Notes: a model not told the origin generated them from the sequence alone. DNA of 64,000 nt from Mesobacillus persicus (GCF_900109925.1 NZ_FOBW01000003.1:186001-250000), one strand, 5' to 3'. Shown: positions 27,606-37,044, numbered from the stretch's first letter. Numbers and translations: made by a program.

Positions 27606-28128
27606 TGTAATTGATTCAATTATATTGTGAATTAAATTGAATGTTGGCATATGCAGAATGAGACCAATTATATTATAGCAACAAGAAAACCCCTCGTTGT
27701 CTTGGAAAAAGTACAAAATTATGAAACTTTAAAGGTAAAACAATTACTCGTTGTGACTTTAGTCACTTCGCCCGCGAAACGCTAGATTTTTATGCAAGAG
27801 TACTCCATTCTGTTCTGTTGGATTCATGACAAAGAGAAAACATAAATACAATTAGAACAAAATCATCTTATGAGAAATGCCAAAATCCTGATACCCGAAC
27901 TATTATATTAAGGAGATTAGCTGATTATGATAGATATATGGAAGTTTTGGGACCACCGGCGAAGTAACACTTCACTTCACTGGGTACCGAGCCACTGGCC
28001 TCAGAACAATTCGAGCCAATTACCTGGAAGGTGATGCTTCCAGATAATTGGATGGTGCCTGGCACCTAAATGAAACTTTTGCACTTTCTTTTCGTATATA
28101 AAGTAATGAATCTTTGAAGGGAGTCTAT
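27606..28128. other. Intergenic region with katG promoter and repeat elements
   Basis: The left third holds the katG promoter area. From about 27955 the sequence is built of dispersed-repeat blocks: a GCGAAGTAACACTTCACTTC block, a strong hairpin CCAATTACCTGGAAG/CTTCCAGATAATTGG (28016-28052), and GGTGCCTGGCACC (28055-28067). No gene is apparent. Confidence 0.55.
28016..28067. repeat. GGTGCC/TTCCAGATAATTGG repeat copy 1
   Basis: A 15-bp stem (one mismatch) followed by the 13-bp palindrome GGTGCCTGGCACC. The same TTCCAGATAATTGG and GGTGCC blocks recur at 29824-29866 and in part at 30261-30328. Confidence 0.65.
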
Positions 28129-29814
28129 ATGGAATCAATTTTACTATTTTCAGTGATTATCGGGGTGGCTTCTTCACTCATTCTTTTTCCCTTTATACAA
28201 ACGAAGAATAAGAAGAATGAAGAGAAAGGGGCTAATATCCAATCTGGCTTTCTCTTAGCATGTATCGTTCTCCTTACCGCCGTAGTTTTTGTCTTTTTTT
28301 ACCTCACGAATCTTGACCGCAATTTTTCCTCTGTTTGGCTTTTAGCACTTGTCGTTACTGCTGCAGGAGCAGTCTTTGCAACTGGGATTGAAAGAATGGT
28401 CAAAGGGATTTTATTCTTAGGAACGCTCCTTTTCAGTATCTATTTAGGAACGGCTTTCCTATTTAATGCTGATGAAAAATATGAAGTGGCTAGCATGGCG
28501 CAAGAAACGGAAATTGAAGTATTTGATGAAACGAAAACCCCTGCAAGCGTTCCTCCTCAGTTTGCACGTAATAAAATGAAAAAGGCCTTTGGCCAAGTTC
28601 CAAATACGAGTTATTATGAGCTTGGAAACTTGCAAATTCAAAAGGTAAACGATGAATACGTTTATATTGCTCCTGTTGAGTTTTCAGGATTTTTCAAGTG
28701 GTGGAATGGCGATACTACACCAGGATACTTCACGATTAGTGCCACAGATTCAACGGATAATCCGAAGTTTATGAAAGCAGAAATAACGTATACACCTTCC
28801 TCATTTTTTAATAAAAATTTAGAGCGACATATGCGGATGAAATACCCGGAAATCATTTTTTATGGGGAACCTCAATTGGAAATTGATGATGAAGGGAAAC
28901 CGTTTTACATTCGCTCATACGGGGAGTTTATTTCTGGACGTAATGGTTTTGAAGTAAAAGGAATCGTCCTCGTGGACCCTTCTTCAGGGAAGACGGAAAT
29001 GTATGCTTTAGCCGACGTTCCTGGATTTATTGATGGGGCTGTTTCCCCAGAAGCTGTTAGCTTACAAAATAGCTATTTTGGTAATTACGCAAATGGATTC
29101 TGGAATAGTAAGTTTGGTAAATCTGATGTAAAACTTCCATCTGATGAAGGAACAGAAGCAAATGTGAGTCCGATTTTTGATGAAAACGGAGAGATGCATT
29201 ATTTTACTGACTTTACCAGTCCGAAAGAAGGCGTCGATTCGATGCTCGGCTACTCCCTTACGAATTCTAGAACAGGGAAAGCAACTTACTTTACTGGTAA
29301 TTTAGAAGAATCTTATATGGATTCACAAGGTACTCTTCAAATTATCGAAAAGAAGTTCATTGAAAAGAAATGGGATGGCGAAATGCCAATTCTTTATAAT
29401 TTCTATGGAGAAGCAAGTTGGTTAACTCCAGTTTTAGATGCAAATGGATTCTTACAGAACTATTTTATCGTCTCAGCGGCCAATCCTGAGATTTCCGTGT
29501 ATGGGAACACGCCAAATGAAGCGTTAAAACTATATAAAACGGCTTTGCAACGTGGTGGTGGAACCGTTGACGGGACTTCAGAAGCAGAAGAAAAACAAGT
29601 GAGTGGGAAGGTGGTACGCGTCTACAAAGAAAAAGCAGACAACGCGACGATTGTTTACTTCTTGCTAGATAATGACCAGAGTTACATCATCTCCTCTGAG
29701 AACGCCCCTAAGGCGATCTATTTACAGCCAAATGATGAAGTGAATGTAACCTACCTCGATACAGGAGAAGAATTTTTGCCAGCCAAAGCCATTGACATTG
29801 AAGAATTAAATTAA
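28129..29814 (+). CDS. Membrane protein with large outside domain, unknown function
   Basis: A 561-residue protein when started at ATG 28129, which has GAAGGGAG in front; a TTG at 28114 overlaps that site. Four hydrophobic helices fall in the first 120 residues, then about 440 soluble residues rich in aromatic and charged residues (KKAFGQVPNTSYYELGNLQIQ, FSGFFKWWNGDTTPGYFTIS, AASWLTP-like segments). The last 75 residues (SGKVVRVYKEKADNATIVYFLL) resemble a small beta-barrel. I do not recognise a characterised family. It may form a unit with the small membrane protein that follows, though a repeat element lies between. Confidence 0.7.
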   Translation: MESILLFSVIIGVASSLILFPFIQTKNKKNEEKGANIQSGFLLACIVLLTAVVFVFFYLTNLDRNFSSVWLLALVVTAAGAVFATGIERMVKGILFLGTLLFSIYLGTAFLFNADEKYEVASMAQETEIEVFDETKTPASVPPQFARNKMKKAFGQVPNTSYYELGNLQIQKVNDEYVYIAPVEFSGFFKWWNGDTTPGYFTISATDSTDNPKFMKAEITYTPSSFFNKNLERHMRMKYPEIIFYGEPQLEIDDEGKPFYIRSYGEFISGRNGFEVKGIVLVDPSSGKTEMYALADVPGFIDGAVSPEAVSLQNSYFGNYANGFWNSKFGKSDVKLPSDEGTEANVSPIFDENGEMHYFTDFTSPKEGVDSMLGYSLTNSRTGKATYFTGNLEESYMDSQGTLQIIEKKFIEKKWDGEMPILYNFYGEASWLTPVLDANGFLQNYFIVSAANPEISVYGNTPNEALKLYKTALQRGGGTVDGTSEAEEKQVSGKVVRVYKEKADNATIVYFLLDNDQSYIISSENAPKAIYLQPNDEVNVTYLDTGEEFLPAKAIDIEELN

Positions 29815-29823
29815 CAGGAATTA

Positions 29824-29866
29824 GCAGGTGCCAGGCACCTTCCAGATAATTGGGAGGTGCCTGCGT
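29824..29866. repeat. GGTGCC/TTCCAGATAATTGG repeat copy 2
   Basis: GGTGCCAGGCACC then TTCCAGATAATTGG then GGTGCCTGC directly after the stop codon at 29814. It can fold as GCAGGTGCC/GGTGCCTGC, so it may act as the gene's 3'-end hairpin. Confidence 0.65.
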
Positions 29867-29926
29867 GCGTTTCACCGTGAAACTTATTGGTAATTAAGTC
29901 GTATGTAAATAAATGGAGGGATGGGT

Positions 29927-30118
29927 ATGGGTTTTTTTACAGCAGTCTTGATTATTTTAGTTGTTGTCGTTGCTGATTATTTTCTGTTTGATATGGATAA
30001 TAAGCGATGGGGATGGATGAAAAATAGTTCAAAGTTCACAAAAACGCTATTTTTCTCAGGTTTTATTATCGCTTCCATTTTGATTTATCTGGGGATGAGT
30101 AGCGAATATTTCCTGTAA
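29927..30118 (+). CDS. Small two-helix membrane protein
   Basis: A 63-residue protein (ATG 29927, chosen because GGAGGG lies six bases before it; an ATG at 29921 is in frame). Two hydrophobic helices (about 3-20 and 40-58) flank a basic, Trp-containing linker (DNKRWGWMKNSSK). Function unknown. The clear ribosome site and two-helix layout support a real gene. Confidence 0.65.
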   Translation: MGFFTAVLIILVVVVADYFLFDMDNKRWGWMKNSSKFTKTLFFSGFIIASILIYLGMSSEYFL

Positions 30119-30260
30119 TGTGGCATTTGATAAAGGGAAAGTAGAAAGAAGACTTAATCCGAATGTATTTTCGATAGGATGAAGAGAGTTTATAGTTATC
30201 AGTTTACTTAGTGGATTAAACGAAGCGATAATCTCATGTCATCGTTTTTCTTAAGGTATA

Positions 30261-30328
30261 ACGGGTGCCAGGCACCTTCCAGATTCAGTAAGTAACGCTT
30301 TACTTCACTGGCGGCCTGACCCCGTTAT
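30261..30328. repeat. Composite dispersed repeat near the lmrB 3' end
   Basis: GGGTGCCAGGCACCTTCCAGAT, then AAGTAACGCTTTACTTCACT, then GGCGGCCTGACCCC. Ends TAACGGGTG and GACCCCGTTA are roughly inverted. It joins blocks seen separately at 27960-28067, 29824-29866 and 63405-63468, and lies 28 bp after the lmrB stop, where it could terminate lmrB transcripts. Confidence 0.6.
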
Positions 30329-30355
30329 TATATGATTTAATAATCTGCTTTTACA

Positions 30356-31816
30356 TTAAGAAGCTTGTTGCTCTACTTCGACTCTTTTAATAAAGATGCT
30401 AATAATGAACCCAATCACTGCAACCGCAATCGCAAATAGAAAGGCATCTTGAACACCAGAGGTAAAGGCAAGTAGAGGATTGAGTGGATCCGTTACATCG
30501 GAAACATTTTTCATAAAGTTCTCAACCCCAGAAGATAAAATAGAAATCGCTACGGCCGTTCCAATCGCACCAGCCACCTGTTGCAAAGTGTTCATAATCG
30601 CTGTTCCATCTGGGTACAGTTCACGAGGAAGTTGATTTAAACCATTCGTTTGAGCAGGCATCATAATCATTGAAACACCGACCATCAAAATGATGTGCAT
30701 TGCAATAAGAAATGCGGCAGATGTTTCTAAGTCAATCGTAGAAAAACCAATTAAAGCCGCCGTTACAAGGACCAATCCTGGAATGACTAACCATTTAGGT
30801 CCAAAACGGTCAAATAAGCTACCCATCACAGGAGAAAGCAGTCCATTGATGATTCCACCAGGAAGGAGTAGAAGTCCTGCAGCAAATGTACTTAAAGCGA
30901 GAGAAGTCTGTAAGTATAATGGCAACAAAATCATCGAAGATAAGATAATCATCATACAAGTCAGAACCAATAATAGCCCAACAACAAACATTGGGTATTT
31001 AAAGGCGCGGAGGTTTAACATCGGCTGTTTCATTCTTGTTTGTCGGAAGCTGAATAAGATTAATGCTAGAACTCCGGCAGATATGGAGATGATCACGATG
31101 GGTTCTCCCCAGCCGCCGCCTTCACCCGCACTGCTAAATCCGTACACCACTCCGCCGAAACCAATCGTGGATAGGACGATTGAGAGAAGATCAATCTTAG
31201 GTTTCGTTGGTGTGGATACATTTTGCATAAAAATCATACCAAAGATAAGCGCAACTACTAAAAACGGAAGTGACACCCAAAAGATCCAATGCCATGAAAG
31301 CGACTGAAGAATAAGACCTGACAGTGTTGGTCCTACGGCAGGCGCAAACATGATGACTAGCCCTAAAAGACCCATCACTTTTCCGCGTTTATAGGGTGGA
31401 ACAATCAATAAAATCGTATTGAACATAAGTGGGAGCATCAAAGCTGTCCCCATTGCCTGAACAACACGAGCAATCATTAAGAATGCAAAGGAAGGGGCGA
31501 TGGCTGCGATAAAGGTACCAATAATGGATAACGCGAGTGATACGATAAATAATTGCCTTGTGGTAAACCATTGTAAAATAAGTCCCGAAACAGGGACAAG
31601 GATACCTAGGGTTAATAAGTAACCGGTTGTCAGCCATTGAACCGTCGTTTCTCGGATTCCAAAATCCTCGATTAAACTATTTAATGCCATATTTAAAGCT
31701 GTCTCACTAAACAAGCCGATAAAGCCGGCGATTAGGAAAGAGACGAGGATCGGGACTACTCTATATTCACCCGTTTTCCCGCCTGTTGTGTTTGACATTT
31801 GTGTGTCATGATTCAT
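30356..31816 (-). CDS. lmrB: DHA2-type MFS multidrug exporter, LmrB-like
   Basis: A 486-residue, 14-helix drug/H+ antiporter when started at the ATG 31816, preceded by CAGGAGGAAGAACC. The longer frame (511 residues) reads through the tetR 3' end. Motif A-like and motif C elements are visible: VVQAMGTALMLPLMFN, GLLGLVIMFAPAVGPTLSGLIL and a late PGGIINGLLSPVMGSLFDRFGP. The paired order tetR-mfs with a short overlap matches lmrAB of B. subtilis, where LmrB gives lincomycin resistance. Actual substrate here is not known. Confidence 0.87.
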   Translation of the reverse strand: MNHDTQMSNTTGGKTGEYRVVPILVSFLIAGFIGLFSETALNMALNSLIEDFGIRETTVQWLTTGYLLTLGILVPVSGLILQWFTTRQLFIVSLALSIIGTFIAAIAPSFAFLMIARVVQAMGTALMLPLMFNTILLIVPPYKRGKVMGLLGLVIMFAPAVGPTLSGLILQSLSWHWIFWVSLPFLVVALIFGMIFMQNVSTPTKPKIDLLSIVLSTIGFGGVVYGFSSAGEGGGWGEPIVIISISAGVLALILFSFRQTRMKQPMLNLRAFKYPMFVVGLLLVLTCMMIILSSMILLPLYLQTSLALSTFAAGLLLLPGGIINGLLSPVMGSLFDRFGPKWLVIPGLVLVTAALIGFSTIDLETSAAFLIAMHIILMVGVSMIMMPAQTNGLNQLPRELYPDGTAIMNTLQQVAGAIGTAVAISILSSGVENFMKNVSDVTDPLNPLLAFTSGVQDAFLFAIAVAVIGFIISIFIKRVEVEQQAS

Positions 31817-32402
31817 TGGTTCTTCCTCCTGTTGTCTTTTTACAAAGTATCGTTGGAATTTGCTTAGCAACGACACGCAAAGTATCTCCACTTTTGCGAG
31901 TCAATGAAACCGTCGTGGCCCCTTCAAGCAGGACATTAATGGTGATTCCCAACTCTTTTGCCGCTGTTTGCTCGTATCCATGTTGTTCGAGTGTTTCTGC
32001 ATAAAGAGCTTGCCAATCTTGAAAGGTTTTTTCACATGCGCATCGAAGGGTTTCATGCGTAAATGCTGTCTCTGATGCCAGCAGCCCGACTTTCAACCAT
32101 TCGATTGAATCCTCCGAATCATAAAAGTTGGCAATGTTGTTGACATGCTGTTGAAAGGCTTCGATGACATCGTCTGAGGAAAGTAAAGCATGTCTCGTTT
32201 GTTCAAGAACCCGTTGCTTCACAAGGCGAATCGCTTCTAAAGCAATCTCCTCTTTTCCTTTTGGAAAGTGATAATACAAAGAGCCTTTAGGTGTACCACT
32301 CTCCTCAATAATTTGATTGACCCCTGTTCCGTTATATCCCTGTCGCTGAAATAATCGAGTTGCTGTTTCTAGAATCATTTCTCTCGTATCTTTTCTGCTC
32401 AT
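31806..32402 (-). CDS. lmrA: TetR-family repressor, LmrA/YxaF-like
   Basis: A 198-residue regulator. The N-terminal helix-turn-helix reads TREMILETATRLFQRQGY then GVNQIIEESGTPKGSLYYHFP, the hallmark of TetR repressors. The C-terminal ligand domain resembles the LmrA/YxaF group (SETAFTHETLRCACEKTFQDW). AAAGGTGG precedes the ATG. It overlaps lmrB by 11 bases. A consensus promoter and a dyad lie directly upstream, so self-repression and repression of the exporter are expected. Confidence 0.88.
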   Translation of the reverse strand: MSRKDTREMILETATRLFQRQGYNGTGVNQIIEESGTPKGSLYYHFPKGKEEIALEAIRLVKQRVLEQTRHALLSSDDVIEAFQQHVNNIANFYDSEDSIEWLKVGLLASETAFTHETLRCACEKTFQDWQALYAETLEQHGYEQTAAKELGITINVLLEGATTVSLTRKSGDTLRVVAKQIPTILCKKTTGGRTNES

Positions 32403-32424
32403 TAAAGATCCACCTTTAGTAATT

Positions 32425-32472
32425 ATAGAGATTGGTCTACATAAATATAATCAGGCGATACACCAATGTCAA
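32425..32472 (-). promoter_or_regulatory. lmrAB promoter with overlapping operator candidate
   Basis: On the minus strand TTGACA (plus 32467-32472) and TATATT (plus 32444-32449) are spaced by 17 bp, a near-consensus sigma-A promoter. Just downstream, at about 32425-32440, plus-strand TATAGAGATTGGTCTACA contains TAGA/TCTA outer arms and a GGTCTA half like the dyads bound by LmrA/YxaF repressors. It would cover the start of transcription. Confidence 0.6.
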
Positions 32473-32657
32473 TTACAATGCATTCATGGTGTTATCCCGG
32501 TGGGACAAAGGGGTTAGCTCACAACATTGTCCCAAAGCTCTTGATACATGAGTGTGGTTGGTGGTCTAATCCTGTTCTGTTTTTAAAACTTTCCACTTTT
32601 ATTCTCAGTGAGCCATGTGATAAGATTACTCCTTGTTCATTGATAAAATCTTAGGAG

Positions 32658-33635
32658 ATGGAACAGTTGAAATTGAAATCTTTATTTCAAGATAAATGGG
32701 GAGTATTCGGAATCGCCATCATTTGTACATTGCTGTGGGGAAGTGCTTTTCCCGTTTTAAAGTTAAGTAACACGGAATTGCAGATTGCTGCAAATGATCC
32801 GGTAGCACAAATCGTCTTTGCAGGGATGCGTTTCTTGCTAGCAGGGCTTATTTTATTAACGTTTCTATTCGTAACGAACCGCAGACAATTGATTGTCAAA
32901 CGGTCTCATTTGCTGATATTAATCTTATTTGGAACGATTCAAACAGCCGTCCAATATTATTTCTTTTACATCGGGCTATCAAATGTATCCGGAATGCAAG
33001 GAGCAATTTTATCTTCAAGTGGGATCTTCCTTGCCGTGATTTTAGCGCATTTTTATTATAAAAATGACCATATGAATTGGAAAAAAAGTGTTGGGATTTT
33101 AGCAGGGTTCGCTGGAATTATCATTGCCAATTGGGGCAAAGAATTTCAGTTTGATTTTCAACTAGCTGGAGAAGGCTATATGATTCTAGCGGGTTTGACC
33201 AGTGCAGTGGCGACCATCATGACAAAAGAGTTAGCAACAGGGATATCACCTGTTACCTTAACAGGTTGGCAGTTAACCATTGGTGCCACCTTGTTACTCA
33301 TTATTGGTGTTCCGCAATTAAGTGAAAATGCAATCATCTTTACAGGAGTTGGCTGGGGATTGCTTATTTATGCAGCGTTCCTATCATCCATCGCGTTTGC
33401 TCTATGGACAAGTGTTTTAAAGTACAATAAGGCTGGCGAAGTAAGTATTTATAATTTTCTCACACCAGTTTTTGGTACGATTTTGTCGGCATGGCTGGTA
33501 CCAGGAGAAAGTCTGAACCTAATGGTTATCGCCGCGATCGGATTTGTTGCCTTTGGAATCATTATTATGAATATGAACTATTCTAAAAAACAAATCGCTC
33601 CTGCTGGGCCAGTAATAAAGCAAAAAATTAGTTAG
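32658..33635 (+). CDS. EamA/DMT-family transporter (paralogue A)
   Basis: A 325-residue, ten-helix drug/metabolite transporter made of two EamA repeats (about 15-150 and 165-300). TLLWGSAFPVLKLS in helix 1 and GMRFLLAGLILLTFLF in helix 2 are typical. It carries metabolites or drugs outward; substrate unknown. TTAGGAGATGG precedes the ATG. A second, very similar copy lies at 60529-61485 on the other strand. The C-terminal NYSKKQIAPAGPVIKQKIS tail is the most diverged part between the two. Confidence 0.85.
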   Translation: MEQLKLKSLFQDKWGVFGIAIICTLLWGSAFPVLKLSNTELQIAANDPVAQIVFAGMRFLLAGLILLTFLFVTNRRQLIVKRSHLLILILFGTIQTAVQYYFFYIGLSNVSGMQGAILSSSGIFLAVILAHFYYKNDHMNWKKSVGILAGFAGIIIANWGKEFQFDFQLAGEGYMILAGLTSAVATIMTKELATGISPVTLTGWQLTIGATLLLIIGVPQLSENAIIFTGVGWGLLIYAAFLSSIAFALWTSVLKYNKAGEVSIYNFLTPVFGTILSAWLVPGESLNLMVIAAIGFVAFGIIIMNMNYSKKQIAPAGPVIKQKIS

Positions 33636-33805
33636 AGATACAGGTACCGAAAACTGTCTCTTGGCGGTTTGTGGAACCATGAAACTGGGTGTCAAAGTAC
33701 ACTTAACACTGTGATAAAAGAATAGCATTGTGTAATTGAAGGTAATAAATATACAACATAGGCTTCTGTTTTGAAGTGCAAAATATGAAACGATACACTA
33801 ATTAG

Positions 33806-33838
33806 TAGCCCAAATCGCTTATGATTTGGGCTATTTTT
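33806..33838. terminator. Terminator between the EamA and PEP-synthase-like genes
   Basis: AGCCCAAATC and GATTTGGGCT form a perfect 10-bp stem with a short loop and a T run. The rest of the 305-bp gap holds nothing else that I recognise. Confidence 0.8.
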
Positions 33839-33940
33839 ATCCAGTAAAAGGGTAGCTTTTTCTGTTGTTAGACTACCATCCCCCTCAATGCTCTGAAATG
33901 TTATAATTTTATAAAAACAATGAATTTGTAGGGAGAGGGG

Positions 33941-36499
33941 ATGGTTATCATTACGATACACGATAAGGTGAGTACTGGGTTAGCTGGGTTTGATCAGGCG
34001 ATTGACATGCTACGCCTTGGTGATAATGTGGTTTGGCAGGTCGATTCTGTTCAAGATTATTTGAAAGTGGTCACTCCTTATGTCGCGCAGGCGAAGCAGG
34101 ACCAACGCAAGCTTGTGTACATTCGCTTCGGCAACCACGAGCCAATCTTAAACGATGATTCAACTATAAAAGTTTATCAGGTGGATGCGACAAAGGGCTT
34201 TGAAAGCTTTGCCTCTGAGGTTCATCACATCATCGAACAGGAAGGCAAGAGAACCTTTTACGTGTTTGATTGTTTAACAGACTTGTTAGAATCTTGGTAC
34301 TCAGACTTGATGATTGGGAACTTTTTTAAGGTTTCTTGTCCGTTTTTATTTGAACTTGATACGATTGCTTATTTCGCGATTATTCGTAATGCTCATACAT
34401 ACAGTACGATTGCAGGAATCCGTGAAACCACTCAGTTGTTACTTGATTTATATGAAGTCAACGAGAAAATGTATATTCATCCTTTAAAAGCATCGGAACG
34501 ATATTCGCCAACGATGTTTTTTCCGCACCTTATTAAAGGACCGGAAGCCATCTGCATAAGTGCAAGTTCTGAAATAGCCGAGTTGTTCTCAAGCATTAAC
34601 CGTGGGGAAGAACGTCTGGATTACTGGAATGTGATTTTTGCGAATGCAAGAGAGGCACTTAACCTAGACCAAGAGCAACAGAATCAAACAAAAAGATTAT
34701 TAATTTCACTGCTAATTGGTAACGAGTCAAGAATGTCTGAGTTATGTTATCAATATTTTACGCTGAATGATATTTTGAATATCGCTTCAAGGGAAATTGG
34801 AACCGGCTTTATTGGAGGAAAGAGCGTCGGAATGTTATTGGCGAGAAAAATCCTAGAAGAGGATGAATCAAACCGATTTCAGCCCTATTTGGAGCCGCAT
34901 GACTCGTTTTACCTTGGGTCAGATGTCTTTTACACCTATATCGTTCAAAACGGTTGGTGGAAGCTGCGCGTCAAACAGAAAACGGCGGATGGTTATTATC
35001 AATTTGCTCAAGAATTAAGAGAGAAACTATTACACGGGAAATTTCCCGATAAAATAAAAGAAAGATTTGTCCAGGTACTCGAATATTTCGGACAATCACC
35101 AATTATCGTTCGTTCTAGTTCTTTATTAGAAGATAATTTTGGAAATGCCTTTGCTGGGAAATATGAAAGTGTGTTTTGCGCCAACCAAGGAACACCTGAG
35201 GAACGGTATGAAGCCTTTGTGCAGGCAATCCGAACCGTTTACGCGAGTACAATGAATGAGGATGCGTTAACCTACCGGATGAACAGAGGCCTTTTTGAAA
35301 AAGATGAGCAAATGGCAATTTTGATCCAGCGTGTTTCTGGAGACCATTATGGCGAATCGTTTTTTCCGCATATCGCTGGGGTAGGAAATTCCTCAAATCT
35401 TTATGTATGGGATAAAACCATTGACATGGAGGCAGGGATGCTCCGGCTTGTATTTGGTTTAGGAACACGGGCGGTAGACAGAACGGTCGAGGACTATGCC
35501 AAAATCATCTCTCTCGATGACCCTTTACGTAGACCACTGATGGCGATAGAAGATGAAAAGAAATTCTCGCAACACTATGTGGATGTGCTTTCACTTTCGA
35601 AGAATAAACATTTGACGAGAAGAGCGGATGATGTTCTTTTAAATGATTTAGGGATAGATAAACAGCTATTTGCTAAAGTAGACGGCGAAACGTTAACCCG
35701 AATGAAGGAGCTAAAGATTAACCATTTAAATGTTCCATATATTCTAGACTTTCAACGCTTGCTTAAAGAAACTGAGTTCGCCAGTCTGATGAAAGACATG
35801 CTAGCGCGATTATCTTCCATCTATGAGTATCCTGTCGATATTGAATTTACGGGGAATTTTAAAGAGAATCATCCTTTTAAAATTAATCTCCTGCAATGTC
35901 GCCCCTTGCAAACAAGGGGGTTAGGGAAGCCAGTTGAAATGCCAAAACAACTGGATAAGGATGATTGCTTCTTTTCTCAGACAGGAAATTTTATGGGTGG
36001 CAATGTTCGCTTGCCAATCGATTATGTCGTGTTTGTTGATCCGCAATCTTATATTGAACAAAGTGAACAAGGCAAGTATGCCGTCGCTAGAATGATTGGG
36101 AAAATCAATACAGCGTTAAAAGGAAAAAACGTGATGTTAATGGGACCAGGAAGATGGGGAACGACGACTCCTTCCTTAGGAGTACCTGTCCATTTTACAG
36201 AGCTAGCGAATATGTCCGTGATTTGTGAGGTAGCATCGAATGACGGCGGACTCATGCCGGAATTGTCTTATGGAAGTCACTTTTTTCAGGACCTAGTGGA
36301 AACAGGGATTTTTTATATTGCGATTTATGATGGTCAACAGGATGTTGTTTACCATCCTGAAAAAATCTTGGGGAGAGAGAATTGCTTGTCCACGGTTTTG
36401 CCTGAAGGTGCAAAATTGGCAAATACAATCCATATTGCCAAGACCACTGGGATGGAGGTTTTTTCAGATATTGTCACCCAGAACCTTTTGTGTAGATAG
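33941..36499 (+). CDS. PEP-synthase-like ATP-grasp protein with degenerate KaiC-like N-terminus
   Basis: An 852-residue protein. The first 200 residues resemble a KaiC/RecA-type domain: KVSTGLAGFDQAIDMLRLGD is the usual TGI.GLD opening, but the Walker A position reads VDSVQDYLK, with no GxxxxGKT. Residues about 285-660 are the PEP/pyruvate-binding ATP-grasp domain of PpsA/PPDK (GGKSVGMLLARKIL, IIVRSSSLLEDNFGNAFAGK, YASTMNEDALTYR, INLLQCRPLQTRG). The phosphohistidine swivel and PEP-binding TIM barrel of true PEP synthases are missing. Instead a 190-residue C-terminal domain follows (MGPGRWGTTTPSLGVPVHF). A pyruvate-phosphorylating role is thus doubtful. GGGAG precedes the ATG. Confidence 0.8.
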   Translation: MVIITIHDKVSTGLAGFDQAIDMLRLGDNVVWQVDSVQDYLKVVTPYVAQAKQDQRKLVYIRFGNHEPILNDDSTIKVYQVDATKGFESFASEVHHIIEQEGKRTFYVFDCLTDLLESWYSDLMIGNFFKVSCPFLFELDTIAYFAIIRNAHTYSTIAGIRETTQLLLDLYEVNEKMYIHPLKASERYSPTMFFPHLIKGPEAICISASSEIAELFSSINRGEERLDYWNVIFANAREALNLDQEQQNQTKRLLISLLIGNESRMSELCYQYFTLNDILNIASREIGTGFIGGKSVGMLLARKILEEDESNRFQPYLEPHDSFYLGSDVFYTYIVQNGWWKLRVKQKTADGYYQFAQELREKLLHGKFPDKIKERFVQVLEYFGQSPIIVRSSSLLEDNFGNAFAGKYESVFCANQGTPEERYEAFVQAIRTVYASTMNEDALTYRMNRGLFEKDEQMAILIQRVSGDHYGESFFPHIAGVGNSSNLYVWDKTIDMEAGMLRLVFGLGTRAVDRTVEDYAKIISLDDPLRRPLMAIEDEKKFSQHYVDVLSLSKNKHLTRRADDVLLNDLGIDKQLFAKVDGETLTRMKELKINHLNVPYILDFQRLLKETEFASLMKDMLARLSSIYEYPVDIEFTGNFKENHPFKINLLQCRPLQTRGLGKPVEMPKQLDKDDCFFSQTGNFMGGNVRLPIDYVVFVDPQSYIEQSEQGKYAVARMIGKINTALKGKNVMLMGPGRWGTTTPSLGVPVHFTELANMSVICEVASNDGGLMPELSYGSHFFQDLVETGIFYIAIYDGQQDVVYHPEKILGRENCLSTVLPEGAKLANTIHIAKTTGMEVFSDIVTQNLLCR

Positions 36500-36670
36500 T
36501 TTGAGTTTTTTCGGAAGGAGGATAGTTTTTTTAAAGGGATACCTTTTTAGGTATTCTTTTTTCATGGGGCTAATCGTTTTCGTGGTACTTTTTTATACAT
36601 ATTATTTTATGCTGAGGTAAAGATAAATAAATGAAACGCATTTCCAATAAATACAGAAAGGAGAATAGAC

Positions 36671-36949
36671 ATGAACAAAAAATGGTTTCTGTTGTTAGCT
36701 AGTCTCATGTTGTCTGCTTTAATGGTTGCAGGCTGTGGAGCGAATGATGATCCAGCTCCACCAGCAAATGAAAATCAAGAACAGGCACCTTTAGAGGATG
36801 ATCTACAGGATGCGGAAGAAAATATGGAAGAGCCTTTTGAGGATGCCGAACAGAATATGGAAGGCACCGAGGAAAACATGGAGGAACCATTCGAAGATCC
36901 TGACAACGATGGAAACGATGAAATGGATCCAAATCCTGCCGAAGATTAA
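36671..36949 (+). CDS. Acidic lipoprotein with internal repeats
   Basis: A 92-residue lipoprotein. The signal peptide ends in LMVAGCGAN, giving a lipid-anchored cysteine at about 22. The mature part is low-complexity and strongly acidic (Asp, Glu, Pro, Asn), with EENMEEPFED occurring twice and a related EQNMEG between them. It ends in DPDNDGNDEMDPNP, which might bind calcium. AGAAAGGAG precedes the ATG and its own terminator follows. Function unknown; a surface-exposed spacer or cation-binding protein is conceivable. Confidence 0.75.
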   Translation: MNKKWFLLLASLMLSALMVAGCGANDDPAPPANENQEQAPLEDDLQDAEENMEEPFEDAEQNMEGTEENMEEPFEDPDNDGNDEMDPNPAED

Positions 36950-36977
36950 TAACGATTAAAAGCTTTTACAATTTGTA

Positions 36978-37003
36978 AAGTCCCATAGTATGGGGCTTTT
37001 TTT
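36978..37003 (+). terminator. Terminator of the acidic lipoprotein gene
   Basis: AGTCCC and GGGGCT arms (AAAGTCCCATAGTATGGGGC) followed by seven T residues. Confidence 0.75.
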
Positions 37004-37044
37004 CATGATTTGATGATTAGTAGGCAGTCATGTTAGGAATTTCA

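Noticed and set aside
30690-31307. 205-codon plus-strand frame
   Set aside because: It is the antisense shadow of the lmrB exporter gene, low in complexity and without a ribosome site.
36318-36620. 100-codon frame overlapping the 3' end of the PEP-synthase-like gene
   Set aside because: It is out of frame with a well-supported gene and its downstream part is terminator-like sequence.
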